Shown in pieces: positions 29,391-40,061 of a stretch of DNA of 64,000 nt. Origin of the DNA: Notospermus geniculatus (lineage: Eukaryota > Nemertea > Pilidiophora > Heteronemertea > Lineidae); NCBI GenBank assembly GCA_002633025.1, contig NMRB01002686.1, forward strand, positions 17,813 to 81,812, read 5' to 3'. The notes under the pieces are model-generated. The model did not search any database. It saw nothing but the letters and a program-made list of their open reading frames with translations, and was not told the origin of the DNA. Position 1 is the stretch's first letter. Every line of letters starts with the position of its first letter. The position numbers and the translations under genes were made by a program.

Positions 29391-29830
29391 TTGCAAGCTG
29401 GTTGCATGACATCAACACTGCGGACACGGAATTCTAGAGAATATGATGATCTCAGGAAATTTGCTTTCATTAGACTTCCCTCAAAGCAGTTACTACAGCT
29501 TTATAAAAACGCAGTACCCCATGAGTCGGGAGTCAATCCAAAGACATTAGACTGGATGCTCAAAGAGGCCAGAGACAAAATGTGCCTGAAACTAGCATGC
29601 GTGGTGGTGTGCTCTTTGACGAAATGGCCATTGAAGAAGACTTTGCCACGGTTAAAGATGGTAAATGTCTGAAACTTGTTGGCTTCGTTGACTGTGGTGA
29701 AGAATCAGAGAACCTTCGATTGATCAAAGACAACACAAGAGAACAGAAACCAGCAAAATATGTGCTTCAGTTTCAATACCTAGGATCAGAAATATATTAC
29801 TCCCAGAAATGTACAACTTATTTTCCGTGA
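29391..29830 (+). pseudogene. P-element/THAP9-like transposase fragment
   Basis: First frame (to about 29580): FAFIRLPSKQLLQLYKNAVP and LDWMLKEARDK. Second frame (29582-29830): RGGVLFDEMAIEEDFATVKD, CLKLVGFVDCGEESENLRLI and KPAKYVLQFQYLGS. These follow the order of the P-element/THAP9 RNase-H-like region (LPS..LR.Y block, the LxDEM first catalytic acid, GFVDLG). A one-base frameshift at about 29580 and a stop at 29828 show decay. The same strand and its position 3' of THAP exons 1-3 suggest one THAP-transposase locus, with the Penelope-like fragment inserted between. Confidence 0.65.
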
Positions 29831-30077
29831 AATTCGTCATTTTCAGTCTAAATTTTCACCATCAAATACTAGGTGTAGAGAGTTCCGGTTTGTTTTATTC
29901 ACTAGAATACATTCTCTGCTTTAATATGACACAAAGATTATTAAAATCCGTCCACAGGTACCTTGTCAGGAGGCATTTTAATTAGGCGTGTTTGACACAT
30001 AAAAGATGCCGAAAACAGATGTGTGTAGCGGAGTATTAGTTTTATCATTTGCCTACAGATGGCGCTATTTGGTCCTG

Positions 30078-30085
30078 TGACGTCA
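30078..30085 (+). promoter_or_regulatory. CRE-like TGACGTCA
   Basis: Perfect TGACGTCA about 100 bp upstream of the ATG at 30184, in a CpG-richer stretch. Promoter role is inferred. Confidence 0.35.
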
Positions 30086-30183
30086 TTTTTATCCGAGTTA
30101 CTGACCCGATGCGTTCGGTGCTTTACTCCGCTGGGTACTACGCATGCCGAGTTACATTTCTGGCTGTAGGCTGTCATCTGGTC

Positions 30184-30773
30184 ATGTCTTTGCCGAAAAA
30201 AGTGAGAACACGCCGCGATCATGCACTGTCATGGCGATTGACGATCAAAAATCAAGCTGATGTGCAGTGCATGCAGTCGGCTGTGGACAAATACGTCGAC
30301 GGAGAGGCATTCAAACTGCGGAATAATCGAATGATGATACAAGGAGACAAGTGTAAGTGTACTTTGATATGTTGATCAGCGATCAGCTGATGAGTGACAA
30401 CATGTCGCCGCCTGCTGTGGGCCTGGCTGGCTGTTATGTACTAATGTAGGCCTATTTATGTTGACGACCACATCATCATCCGACATCAGATCATCTGATC
30501 ATAGGCCTAGGCCCTACTGGTGGTAGGCCCTAGCTTCTACTGAGCCCAGAGAAACAAGGAATTAGTTTTGAGTTCATGCCCAAAAAATTTGTCCGAAAAT
30601 AGGTCATCCGGAATTCGGACTAGGGATCCACCATAGCCTAGCTACATTTTATGTCCTGCCTTGCTTGCTGTTTTCATGTGTCATGTCCATCTTCAAGTTG
30701 TACAACGTCGGTTTCTTATTGTGTCTGTTTTGCAGGCCAAAAAGCATGCCGAGATGGAGGACATCGAAGCTGA
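30184..30773 (+). CDS. Small basic protein, tentative two-exon model
   Basis: ATG 30184 begins MSLPKKVRTRRDHALSWRLT, continues through DVQCMQSAVDKYVDGEAFKL and reaches a donor AAGT|GTAAGT at 30352. An acceptor TCTGTTTTGCAG ends at 30735. Joining in phase gives a short C-terminus (CQKACRDGGHRS) and a stop at 30771-30773. The product would be about 68 residues with a basic N-terminus. No family recognised. An alternative is the first exon of a longer gene. Confidence 0.35.
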
Positions 30774-31042
30774 ACAACAAAAACAATCATCCCCAGATTG
30801 TTTCGCCTGTGGTGCCCTGGTGTAAAGTTTGGCATATAAGCCCCACCTTAAAAAGATAGCAGTCTCCATCTGTGCACACTATAAAAGGTTACAAGTCAGA
30901 GTTTTGAAGTGGGGTGCATGGCCAGAAATCTCTACGTCACTGGAGATTTCTAGGAGGATTGCCGATATCCCTGGTACGTCAGAGGGTGGACCGGCGGTGA
31001 CGGCAGGAACAATTAGGATAAACGATGTGGGACTCTGTCAAT
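30774..31042. other. Spacer before the Harbinger element
   Basis: An open frame at 30829-31044 shows no domain. AAT at 31040-31042 is the left target-site copy for the Harbinger element. Confidence 0.3.
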
Positions 31043-31181
31043 AGGCTGGTTTCGATGACGCACGGTTTGTGTCGCGACGACGTTTAGCTAACCGTATCCG
31101 TAAACGTTGCAGGAATAGTAAATTGCGGTTTCGAAATATACAACGGTTACGTTTAGTAGGTGGCGCAGTTACCATGAAAAC

Positions 31182-32250
31182 ATGGCCGCGACGAGAGAGC
31201 TGCTGCAACTAGCGATCGAAAATGAAGACGAAGATTTCCTACACTTCCTAATTCAAAATGAACCGGTACCAAGAGGAGTCACGTATAACGTACTGTGGCC
31301 AAAGTTTGACATAAATAATCTAACGAATGACCAGTGCTTAGATCGTTTCCGATTCCAGAAGGAGGACATCCAGCATTTGTCCAATGTACTTGGTCTCCCC
31401 GAGAAGTTTGTTGTGGAAGCGAATGGATCCGTTTGTAGTGGATCTGAAGCACTTTGCATGGTTCTTCGAAGGTTTGCCTATCCCAACAGACTTACCGATA
31501 TAGAAGAGTTTTTCGGGCGTCCCCGTTCGACACTCAGTTTGATCGTGAACCAAGCGGTAGAAGTGCTCTATGACCTCCATCATCACCGTTTTGATAGTTT
31601 GGCCAACCCGTGGCTTGACGATGCGCATCTTCAACTGTATGCAGACATCATTTCTAATAAAGGGGCTCCACTGGACAACTGTATTGGTTTTATTGACGGG
31701 ACCGTCAGACCTATCTGCCGGCCAACGAGGCATCAGAGAGTGTGCTACAATGGCCATAAGCGTATCCACGCTTTGAAATTCCTATCGGTTGTGATACCAT
31801 GCGGCCTTATCACTCATTTATTTGGTCCCATCGAAGGCAGACGACACGACTGCGCTTTGCTTAGGATGAGCGGATATAATGGAAATGATGGAGGCGAGAG
31901 GCGCTACCGACAGGAACGGATTACCCTTTGCCCTATATGGAGAACCGGCATACCCCATCAGGCGCTACCTCTTATGTCCATTCAGAGGAGCAAATTTAGA
32001 TGTAGCAGAGCAAGAATTCAATTCCAAGATGTCTTCGGTCAGAGAATGTGTGGAATGGGAGTTTGGAAAGATACTTGCTACATTCGCATTTTTGGATTTC
32101 AGAAAAAACTTGAAGGTTCTTCTGTCTCCTGTGGGGAAGGTTCTTCTGTCTCCTGTGGGAAAGTACTATCTGGTAGCAGGGCTTCTCACAAATTGTCACA
32201 CATCCCCACATGCATCTTCGGGAACCAGACGAGCCAATTCTTTGGATTAA
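31182..32250 (+). pseudogene. Harbinger (HARBI1-like) DDE_4 transposase with a frameshift
   Basis: ATG 31182 opens MAATRELLQLAIENEDEDFL. A helical region (RFQKEDIQHLSNVLGLPEKF) and a LRRFAYPNRLTDIEEFFGR block precede the catalytic domain: CIGFIDGTVRPICRP (first Asp), then KRIHALKFLSVVIPCGLITH and a GRRHDCALLRMSG block (second Asp region). Near 31876 the reading shifts to the frame 31879-32250 (EMMEARGATDRN, LYGEPAYPIRRYLLCPF, MSSVRECVEWEFGKI with the last acid region). One small indel thus separates the halves. A 24-bp direct duplication (TTCTTCTGTCTCCTGTGGG) occurs at 32118-32163. Confidence 0.85.
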
Positions 32251-32578
32251 ACCCTCCATCACTGGAAGACTATTTGTCATAGACCGCTTGTCGTTAACTA
32301 GAATGTATTGGATTTGATAGGGAATAGGACAGATACAATGTCTGAATGTGGCATTTGGAATTGACTTGACTCTTCTTAGTCAATGGGAGGAAAAGCAAAG
32401 ACGTGATAAAATGAAAAATGTGCCAAATATGATATTAATGTACAAAATATATTACTTAATTTAACATGTTCACTGAGAATTTTACACAATAAAAAGTGTT
32501 CAGATGAAAATTTTCAAAAAATGAGCTTGAGCAGGGTATTCATTCAAACATTTATCTCCGGTCCGGTGCAAACATAGT

Positions 32579-32812
32579 TCAGTCCTTCTTTTGAATAAGC
32601 GACAACATCATCCTCATCATTTCTTGATCTTTCTCCAGCCTGGCCTCTCTTTCTCGCCTCTCCAAGTCAAAGCGCTGTCTGTCAAACTCTAGCTTGTCCT
32701 GGAGATAGTTTATGTAAGCATCCGAGTTATTGGAGCGCCTCTTCTTAGGAGTACTTGCATTGACCTCAGCACCTGGAAAAATAACACACGGCATAACGCA
32801 TAAGAAACACAC
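32579..32812 (-). CDS. Harbinger second ORF (Myb/SANT-like protein), C-terminal exon
   Basis: Minus-strand frame ending KDQEMMRMMLSLIQKKD. It has a basic SPKKRR-like segment (TPKKRRSNNSDAYINYLQDK) and a charged helix (ERREREARLEKD). Such Arg/Glu-rich C-terminal helices follow the Myb/SANT domain in Harbinger DNA-binding partners. An acceptor-like site (TTTTTCCAG, minus strand, near 32775) precedes it. The DNA-binding part would lie in the N gap. Confidence 0.65.
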   Translation of the reverse strand: MCFLCVMPCVIFPGAEVNASTPKKRRSNNSDAYINYLQDKLEFDRQRFDLERREREARLEKDQEMMRMMLSLIQKKD

Positions 32813-32858
32813 AAATCAGGGATAACTCTCCGTGACCCTTTCCACGTCGCCCCCCCCC

Positions 32859-33510
32859 NNNNNNNNNNNNNNNNNNNNNNNNNNNNNNNNNNNNNNNNNN
32901 NNNNNNNNNNNNNNNNNNNNNNNNNNNNNNNNNNNNNNNNNNNNNNNNNNNNNNNNNNNNNNNNNNNNNNNNNNNNNNNNNNNNNNNNNNNNNNNNNNNN
33001 NNNNNNNNNNNNNNNNNNNNNNNNNNNNNNNNNNNNNNNNNNNNNNNNNNNNNNNNNNNNNNNNNNNNNNNNNNNNNNNNNNNNNNNNNNNNNNNNNNNN
33101 NNNNNNNNNNNNNNNNNNNNNNNNNNNNNNNNNNNNNNNNNNNNNNNNNNNNNNNNNNNNNNNNNNNNNNNNNNNNNNNNNNNNNNNNNNNNNNNNNNNN
33201 NNNNNNNNNNNNNNNNNNNNNNNNNNNNNNNNNNNNNNNNNNNNNNNNNNNNNNNNNNNNNNNNNNNNNNNNNNNNNNNNNNNNNNNNNNNNNNNNNNNN
33301 NNNNNNNNNNNNNNNNNNNNNNNNNNNNNNNNNNNNNNNNNNNNNNNNNNNNNNNNNNNNNNNNNNNNNNNNNNNNNNNNNNNNNNNNNNNNNNNNNNNN
33401 NNNNNNNNNNNNNNNNNNNNNNNNNNNNNNNNNNNNNNNNNNNNNNNNNNNNNNNNNNNNNNNNNNNNNNNNNNNNNNNNNNNNNNNNNNNNNNNNNNNN
33501 NNNNNNNNNN
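32859..33510. other. Assembly gap (N run)
   Basis: About 650 Ns preceded by a C run. Apparent open frames across it are artefacts. Confidence 0.95.
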
Positions 33511-33836
33511 TCATGATTTTTGACTCCCATATTCAAAAGCCAAATTGGCCTTCAAAATAAACCCATCAAATTAATTCTTGTACATAAATCGAATCAGGAG
33601 AACTCCTACTACTCAGATTCTTCAAATGTCACGCATGGTCTCCCAAATTATGAGCAGTTTGATGCACTTTATGTAACCGTAACTCACTTACGTGTAGCAG
33701 CGCTGCTGTCCGTAAAAACAACACGGTTACGATTAGTGCGTCTGCACACGACGTCACAAGTGCGCAAGAAACCATGACGTCATAATCACTATTCGTCGTC
33801 GTCGCACTAACCGTGCGTCATCGAAACCAGCCTAAT

Positions 33837-34181
33837 AAACACATTAACGCCAACTAAAATGTGTCACAAGTGTTGAGTCTTAAAGGGACTCTAGAGGGAA
33901 CACACGGATACCACGGATATTCCTCAGTTCAATATCTCAATCATAGGTAGCAGGTCGCAATAATAGTTTATCAATTCGTCGATAGATGGCGCGAATATGA
34001 AAGTACATGTACATATAAGTACGCATGCGCAGGTCAAGGCAGAATCGCGGGAAATTCTATAAATAGAGCTGGGGATCACATGATCACGTCAGCCATGGAA
34101 TTCCGAGCGTTAAAAAATAGACACAAGTTATGAGGAGCTCAGAAAAGATCAATCCCAGCAAATCTCTTAACATTACATAAA
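33837..34181. other. Spacer without a supported gene
   Basis: Nothing recognised. Confidence 0.3.
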
Positions 34182-34260
34182 CAGTACCGAGATTCGAACC
34201 CACGCCTCCACATAAGGCAACACCGCCAGCATTGAGGGAAAGCGTGCACACCACTGTGCC
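34182..34260 (-). pseudogene. tRNA-like SINE head
   Basis: On the minus strand GGCACAGTGGTGTGCACGC (A-box-like) is followed by an anticodon-region stretch, a long variable-like arm and GGGTTCGAATCTCGG (B box). No acceptor stem pairs, so it is read as a tRNA-derived SINE or pseudogene, perhaps of Ser/Leu type. Confidence 0.5.
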
Positions 34261-35178
34261 AAATCCCCATCTTCAAAAAAGATGGTTCAATAGCCAGCAT
34301 TGTGCATGGAATCCCTCAATACCCTGGGGAAGCGCATCCTCGCACCCAGGGTCTTCACAACCGACTCCCCCACTCGCGCTTGGTTCAGACCCTGGCGACA
34401 TCCATGCCATTTTAGTGGGGAACCAGCGGAGCAGTTCACTCCGCCGAATTCAGCCAATCACAGTGAAGCTTCTATCCCGTCTTGGTCGTTCCCAAATATG
34501 GCAGCTGTAAAATTTTCTCGGTTCGCTGACAAACTCGCTGAATTTCTGATTGTTCCTGAATAAACTCGCGTCAAAATTATTCTCACGGATTATCTAGGTT
34601 ACGAGTACGTATCAATGGGTTCAAAATACGAAGGTATGATCGAGTTCATGAATTTGGGGCAGCTATCATTCGACAGCGTACATAAATTATGGAATGAGAT
34701 GCAGTGCTACAAGACTGGTATCCGGTACTTCGTTACACCAGATCTATGTGCAGACGTTGTAGCACTAGGCGCGATATCTGCCCATTACATCAAGTGGCGT
34801 TCCCCCACTGCATTGCATGGTTTATTCGTGAATTACCATGGGGAGTACAGATGAGGGAATAGCCCTCTACTCCACTGAAATGGGGTGGATGTCCTCAGGG
34901 CATTGAGGGAGGGTACGACCGTAAATGACCTGAGATTCTCAGGATGGGGGAGCGTGGACCCGTGGTGACACCTTTGATCAGACCAGCTAACGAATTTTTA
35001 CGTCTTATCACCTTCATGAGCGGCCACAGGCCTTTCTCACATGAGGTTTGGACGAACATTAGCAATATTCGGGTGTCGCGATATGAACAGAAATGATGGG
35101 TTTGCTGGTGATGCAGTGTTCACTGGTTGTGTGACAGTCAACAACAGTATTGAATGGTTGACAGCGTCGCCAGATCAG
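34261..35178. other. Region with a possible unidentified ORF
   Basis: The frame 34615-34854 (MGSKYEGMIEFMNLGQLSFD start, 79 codons) has normal composition but no known domain, and another lies at 35041-35178. Neither has clear splice or poly(A) context. Confidence 0.25.
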
Positions 35179-35182
35179 TTAA

Positions 35183-35386
35183 AGGAGCACGGTATTGCCA
35201 CTTTTTCTCGACAGCCGGCGCCACCGCGCCACTCTCCAACCCAAGGGTCTGACTACGTCTCGGCGAATGACACGATTTACTGCGTACATTTTGTAATGCA
35301 TTTTTGTAGTTCGTCTTACTGCCGCTAGGTGGCTCCCTCTACGTCAGCAGTCAAATAACGCATTTGAGATCCAATACCGTGCTCCT
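35183..35386. mobile_element. TTAA-flanked foldback MITE (204 bp)
   Basis: Termini AGGAGCACGGTATTG and AATACCGTGCTCCT, with TTAA on both sides (35179-35182, 35387-35390). Non-coding. Confidence 0.8.
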
Positions 35387-35439
35387 TTAACCATAAATTA
35401 GCATGACACGTTAACCATATTATACCCTTTCTCACATTA

Positions 35440-35660
35440 TCCACCATTAGTGACGTACTTGGATTGGTTCCCATGTATTAACTCCTTCCCACCCAATGGA
35501 TCTCAAAAGATATCTATCTCAATTCACCAAGAATTGCAGGCCTAATATCTGGTATTAACCCATTCTCACCAAGTAGGTCTAATACGACATCTTCCTCGAC
35601 TCATAAGTGATATACAGTGTATTAGCCCCTTCCCACCCGATGCGAGGGTCCGTTGCTTCG
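35440..35660 (+). repeat. Diverged tandem repeat built on TTAACCCCTTCCCACCCAATGG
   Basis: Units of roughly 80-90 bp with a TTAACYCCTTCCCACC core followed by CAATGG and a TATCTATCTC word. The same family continues at 36640-36860, so the 35.69-36.54 kb block interrupts it. Confidence 0.5.
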
Positions 35661-35689
35661 AGTCCGGTGGGTAGCTAGTACCGGGTACT

Positions 35690-36540
35690 TAAAGACCTGT
35701 TGAGCCAAGGTAGTTATGTTTGGTATCAAACTAAAGGTAATGAAGTGTAGGTTTGAACTGACCTAGCCTGATAGCCTAGTGGTTATCACGTCCGCTTAGC
35801 AAGTGTCAGGTCCCGGGTTCGAATCCAGCTCGGGGCCATATGGGATTTAAGTCATGGGACAGTAAGCCGTGGTGCCTTGTACTTTGTGTCTTTGCAAGGG
35901 CAAGTAAAATACCCCACCCAAGTGAGGAACATGAGCAGCTTGTGATGGCCTCCTCCGTACTTACCAGGGTCAATAATGCTATAGCGTCGGCCCTGACGGA
36001 AAAATGAAATACAAACGACGGAAAAATGAAATACAAATGACTTACTTCCACGACCTAATGACCTACATAAAGACAAGTTAAGCAAAGGTAGTCATGTTTG
36101 GTATCGAACTAAAGCTAATGAAGTGAAGGTTTGAACTGACCTATTTCCCATGACCTGGTGACCTACTTAAAAACCAGCTGAGCCAAGGTCGTCATGTTTG
36201 GTATCAAACTAAAGCTAATGAAGTGTAGGTTTGAACTAACCTACTTCCATGGCCTAGTGACCTACTTTAATACCAGGTGTAGGTTGCGAGAAGGTAGCCA
36301 TGTTCAAACTAAAGCTAAGATGGGTAGGTTTGAACTGACCTGCTGACCTACACCCTTTGCCAACTAACGTACTTAAAGCCATTCGGGGGGGGGGGGGGGG
36401 GGGNGGCCTAGTGACCTACTTTAATACCAGGTGTAGGTTGCGAGAAGGTAGCCATGTTCAAACTAAAGCTAAGATGGGAAAGTTTGAACTGACCTGCTGA
36501 CCTACACCCATTGCCAACTAACGTACTTAAAGCCATTGGG
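35690..36540 (+). repeat. Tandem repeat (about 110-120 bp) with AGGTTTGAACTGACCT core
   Basis: Units share GGTAGTCATGTTTGGTATC, AACTAAAGCTAATGAAG, GTAGGTTTGAACTGACC and TGACCTACTT. Copies start near 35705, 36085, 36185, 36290 and 36450. A SINE interrupts one unit (35769-36050). A poly-G run with an N (36386-36404) divides two nearly identical 160-bp segments. Confidence 0.7.
35769..36050 (+). mobile_element. tRNA-derived SINE
   Basis: Head: TGATAGCCTAGTGGTTATCA (A box) and CCCGGGTTCGAATCC (B box), with an AGC triplet in the anticodon-loop position. Body of about 150 bp (GTAAGCCGTGGTGCCTTGTA, CCAGGGTCAATAATGCTATA). Tail: two direct copies of CGGAAAAATGAAATACAAA. It is inserted in a unit of the surrounding tandem repeat. 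Confidence 0.7.
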
Positions 36541-37195
36541 GGGCGGAGTCGTGGAAGTCATATTTGGTATTCAACTAGTTTGAACCGACCAACTGCAATG
36601 ATGTAGGTCTCCTCCTGGCGCTAGCCAGATCTCGTTTGATTCACCAAGTGGTGTTAACCCCTTTTAATCCAATGGATCAATTCGATACCATATCTATCTT
36701 GATACTGGTACTCCCAAGTGATATTAACCCCTTCCCAGCCATTGGGCCAAATACGATACCTTTCTCAATTCAGCAAGCATGGTAGGCCTTCTGTCATTCT
36801 AATAACCCTTTTAGTCTCAATGGGTCCACCAAGTGATAGTTTGCCCTTCCTACCCAACCTTGAGAGGCACAGTGATAAAGGTCAGATGGTACACCATATT
36901 AATTTCAGTATTTTAGGTGTGGGCCTACTCCAAAAACCAGTATGGCCAGCAGGTGGCCATTTTGGATTTCGCGTTCTGCTCCATAACTTGAGATATTTGC
37001 TTGCTCGCCATTAAAAGGTGAAATATTCGTACTTGTCTCACTTTTCCCCTGTTTCAACCTCTTGAGTTGCCAGGTCATAGTCAGCTGAGCGCAAGGCCCA
37101 TGGGCCTCTTGTCGCATAGTACTGTATACTGGCGCTTCGCTACTTAGTTTTAAAATCAGCGTGAAAAAGATGATCTCTTGAATATTGTTGGTTGT
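36541..37195. other. Repeat-rich spacer
   Basis: Contains more units of the TTAACCCCTT repeat (36640-36860) and, at 36930-37010, a CCAGCAGGTGGCCATTTTGG segment related in style to the CACCTGG repeat family. No gene. Confidence 0.4.
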
Positions 37196-38589
37196 TCAGC
37201 CTTCTCGGTAGCGATGAACGACAGATAAACGTAGATTACGCCGTCCCCGCCCCAGATGCTTAAACATGAAATATATGATGTCTCTAGACGCTTCAAAATA
37301 AGCCGGCCAATCATAACCATGATAAAGTGAACTCAATTTAGGATGTAAAGCTACATCAATAGTAGATTTTTTTCCTGTCATGTCATATCTTTCTTCGACA
37401 AGTCCTTTTTTTGTTTGACACGGCACCATGAAATTGAGTAACTTCACTGATTTATCGAAGAATAAAAAGAGAAGAAATATATTTTCATGCTTAGGATGCA
37501 CTGCAGAACCCCAGCATGATGCAGAGGGGTAAGGATCAGATAACTCAACCACATTTGCCTTTTGGTAACCTGTGACCAAACGATACAAAATAATTTTGAT
37601 CAATGATTTCGCTCGTTTTGGAAAAACTGTAAAAATTACGTCCACGTCAGAAAAGAAAAAACGATAAATACAGCTTGATCTCAAACCCGAGACGGTGGTT
37701 GATGTACCGTTTATCAAATGAAAAGTTTTTTTGTCTTGTTCAATGATCAAATCATAAACACTGAAATACAGACGACCTAAGGATTCAGACCGACAGGAAA
37801 TCAGAACTTTTTCCCATATTTTTGTTTTGAAATTTGGTCGCCTGCCGCACAAATCTACACACTTTTCATTCGCTGGCAAAATTATTCTTTTGGATGATTG
37901 CCCCGTGACGAAGTTGTAAAATTTCAGCCAACAAGATCTAGAATAAAACGTAACAAAATCCTCGAAGAAATTTTTGTTAATGAACAAATGTTCCCTAGTG
38001 AACATTTGTGAATTATACTTGATCGCATAAGCGTTTTCATTCACTTGGTAGACGTATACTCGGATCCAATAGAATAATCGGTCTGTAGTGATATGAATTA
38101 CGTAGCCTTTATCTTGATGGTAGAATACAGGCAGTAGGCCGGTTGAATATAATGTGATGTTGACTGACGGAACCAACCTAGTTTTTCGTGTAAAATAGTA
38201 GTTTCTGGCAATTAATTGCTGAGAATTGAAAAGAAAATTACGACCCGTTCGAGGTCTGTGGTGTTTTCTTGCCGACTGTTTGATGCACGAAACATTATTT
38301 GATAAAAGAAACATACCTTCTGGTACATACTGCATCCTATCTGCTTGTATGTTTCTTTTTCTTCAATACATGTTCCTCTCCTCCGACTTAGTTGACAATT
38401 ATAATGGTCTTTCTCTCTGCACACGCTGAACATTTTACAGTTTCCTGTGGTCAGGCAGGAAACAGCACACATCAGAAAACGGGATACGTCGAACTGATAT
38501 AAATCAGGAGAGGAAAGTGCCCTACCATTTATTAAATAACTGAAACGAGCGTCTGTTTTCATCTTGTGGTTATTAATTATCAAATACAC
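37196..38589 (-). CDS. Two-exon gene: PAN/apple-like domain plus a large unidentified C-terminal domain
   Basis: Exon 1 (38589-38317) encodes a cysteine-patterned PAN/apple-like module: FDVSRFLMCAVSCLTTGNCK, then FSVCREKDHYNCQLSRRRG and IGCSMYQK. It ends AAG|GTATGT. A 98-nt intron ends with a strong acceptor (TTTTCAATTCTCAG). Exon 2 (38218-37196) continues in phase 0 for 340 codons, rich in aromatic beta-strand-like segments such as FYHQDKGYVIHITTDRLFYW and SASCWGSAVHPKHENIFLLF, which could be a beta-propeller; this is not established. Joined length would be about 431 residues. No signal peptide is visible; an acceptor-like CCACAAG before the ATG at 38561 allows an upstream exon. No frame breaks, so it is the best intact host-gene candidate here. 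Confidence 0.55.
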
Positions 38590-39347
38590 AACGTATAGCT
38601 GTATTCCTTACTGTATCTTCCCCTATAATGGGAACTACTAATGGTAACAGATGTGACAGGAATCAACATCCTAGGAATGCAAGTCCGCCAAACAGTAGCC
38701 CGCTATTGTAAGGTTATTCGAATGGTCAATGTCTCTATAGCCATATATTCAAATTCCACGCTGAACAATAAGACCGGACTTTGATTCCAGGCGGACTTGA
38801 TCTCAGTCACACCAGTCCTGCAGGTAAACGCCGCCGATCAAGCAGCAGGCACCAAAACAATGCTTTTTTTAGGCCTTTAACCTGAATAACTATGAATTTA
38901 AACACTGATTAAGCTAGCACCCTTTGTGAAATCCGCCCATTCTGTATCCCCTTATTGATAAGAGCGCATGTGATCGATTTGATACATGGTATGGGCTTCC
39001 TTGTCAAGTCCCATTTCACGCCTACGCAAACGAGACCAACATTGAGGCCGACATCTACATGTAGATATTGATCGGCCCGACCATATGAGTTTTACACATG
39101 ACGAAATGCACCTAAGTGAAACCTCTCCTCACTTCTTTAAGTATCGGGGAGAAAACTCCGGCCAAATGCCGAGCGGTGAGGAGGTAGGTGACAGCCTGAG
39201 CGGGGCGGGTTTTGGAAACACGAGCTCCCCGTCTATGTGAGTCCATGGACGGTACTTTCCGTTGCATTCCGTTCCGTTGCGTTACTGCGTTGGACGAGTT
39301 TTTGCCTCGGCGTTGGACGGGTTTTTGCCTCGTCCTATAGGTCTAAA
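38590..39347. other. Upstream flank of the PAN-domain gene, no gene seen
   Basis: Contains a short direct repeat GGCGTTGGACGGGTTTTTGCC (near 39289-39330). Nothing else recognised. Confidence 0.3.
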
Positions 39348-39496
39348 GCCTAGCGCACATGGCCGACAGAACTCAATGCGTTAGGGGTGTTTTTAAAGTG
39401 GACTGACCCAACGTTGTCGACTCGTCATTCAGCTAGTCAGTCGATTTTAACAGACACCCCTAACGTATCGAGTTTAGTCGGACATGTGCGCTTGGC
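39348..39496. mobile_element. Foldback MITE, family also at 45312
   Basis: Arms GCCTAGCGCACATGGCCGAC and its complement near 39477-39496, plus CGTTAGGGGTGT/ACACCCCTAACG and TGACCCAACGTTG. The right flank is TTAA (39497-39500) and the left TAAA, one mismatch from TTAA. Confidence 0.7.
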
Positions 39497-39989
39497 TTAA
39501 CACCTAACTTTGACCTAATGGAATGCGGATGTTTAGGAAATATTTTATAGTTGGATTTTCTAAGTACCTTACGCGCTCTTGAATAACCGGCGGACAGCAC
39601 GAACAATCATGGAACGGCCACACATTGTCGACAGACATGTTTAAAAACCACAAAGGTCTGCCACATTACATGACTTCCGCATTCTGTTGAGTACAAGTAA
39701 GATGTCGCCTGACTATACCAATAAATAACGATTAGGCCTATGTACGGGAAGAAACGGAACTATAATTAAGGTCTTAGAATACCATTTTTCACAATTTCTG
39801 GAAAACGTGGGTATTTCACTCGGATATCGCCAAGATCCCTCTGTAGCCACCCTGAGGACGAAGTTTACTATCAGGTAAAACAGATACTTCATGAAAATCG
39901 TCATGCAATTAAGTGCAAAACAAAACTGGAAATCCCAGGTAAAGTGGGTAATTCCACATCAGTCGATCAATAAGCTATTGCTATGGACT

Positions 39990-40061
39990 GTCGCACAATA
40001 GATTTAGTTCTGAGACAGCCGCTAGGCCTGTGCTGATCTGTTAGGTATCCATTCACCTTAA
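39990..40061 (+). repeat. Dispersed repeat, second copy
   Basis: Same unit as 4797-4866 (AGTTCTGAGACAGCCGCTAGG, TGTGCTGATCTG), ending CACCTTAA. Confidence 0.6.

Larger units (their letters stand above)
31043..33833 (+). mobile_element. PIF/Harbinger DNA transposon, both ends present, internal gap
   Basis: Terminal inverted repeats AGGCTGGTTTCGATGACGCA (31043) and its complement ending at 33833, about 30 bp (CACGGTTWGTG follows), are flanked by 3-bp AAT duplications (31040-31042, 33834-33836). It carries a DDE transposase on the plus strand and a convergent second ORF on the minus strand, the standard two-gene Harbinger layout. About 650 Ns (32859-33510) remove most of the second gene. CGACGACG-type subterminal repeats occur at both ends. 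Confidence 0.9.

Noticed and set aside
32766-33560. Long open frames on both strands
   Set aside because: They run through the N gap; the residues are unknown, so they are artefacts.
35769-35842. Functional tRNA-Ala
   Set aside because: A and B boxes and an AGC triplet are present, but there is no acceptor-stem pairing and a SINE body follows.
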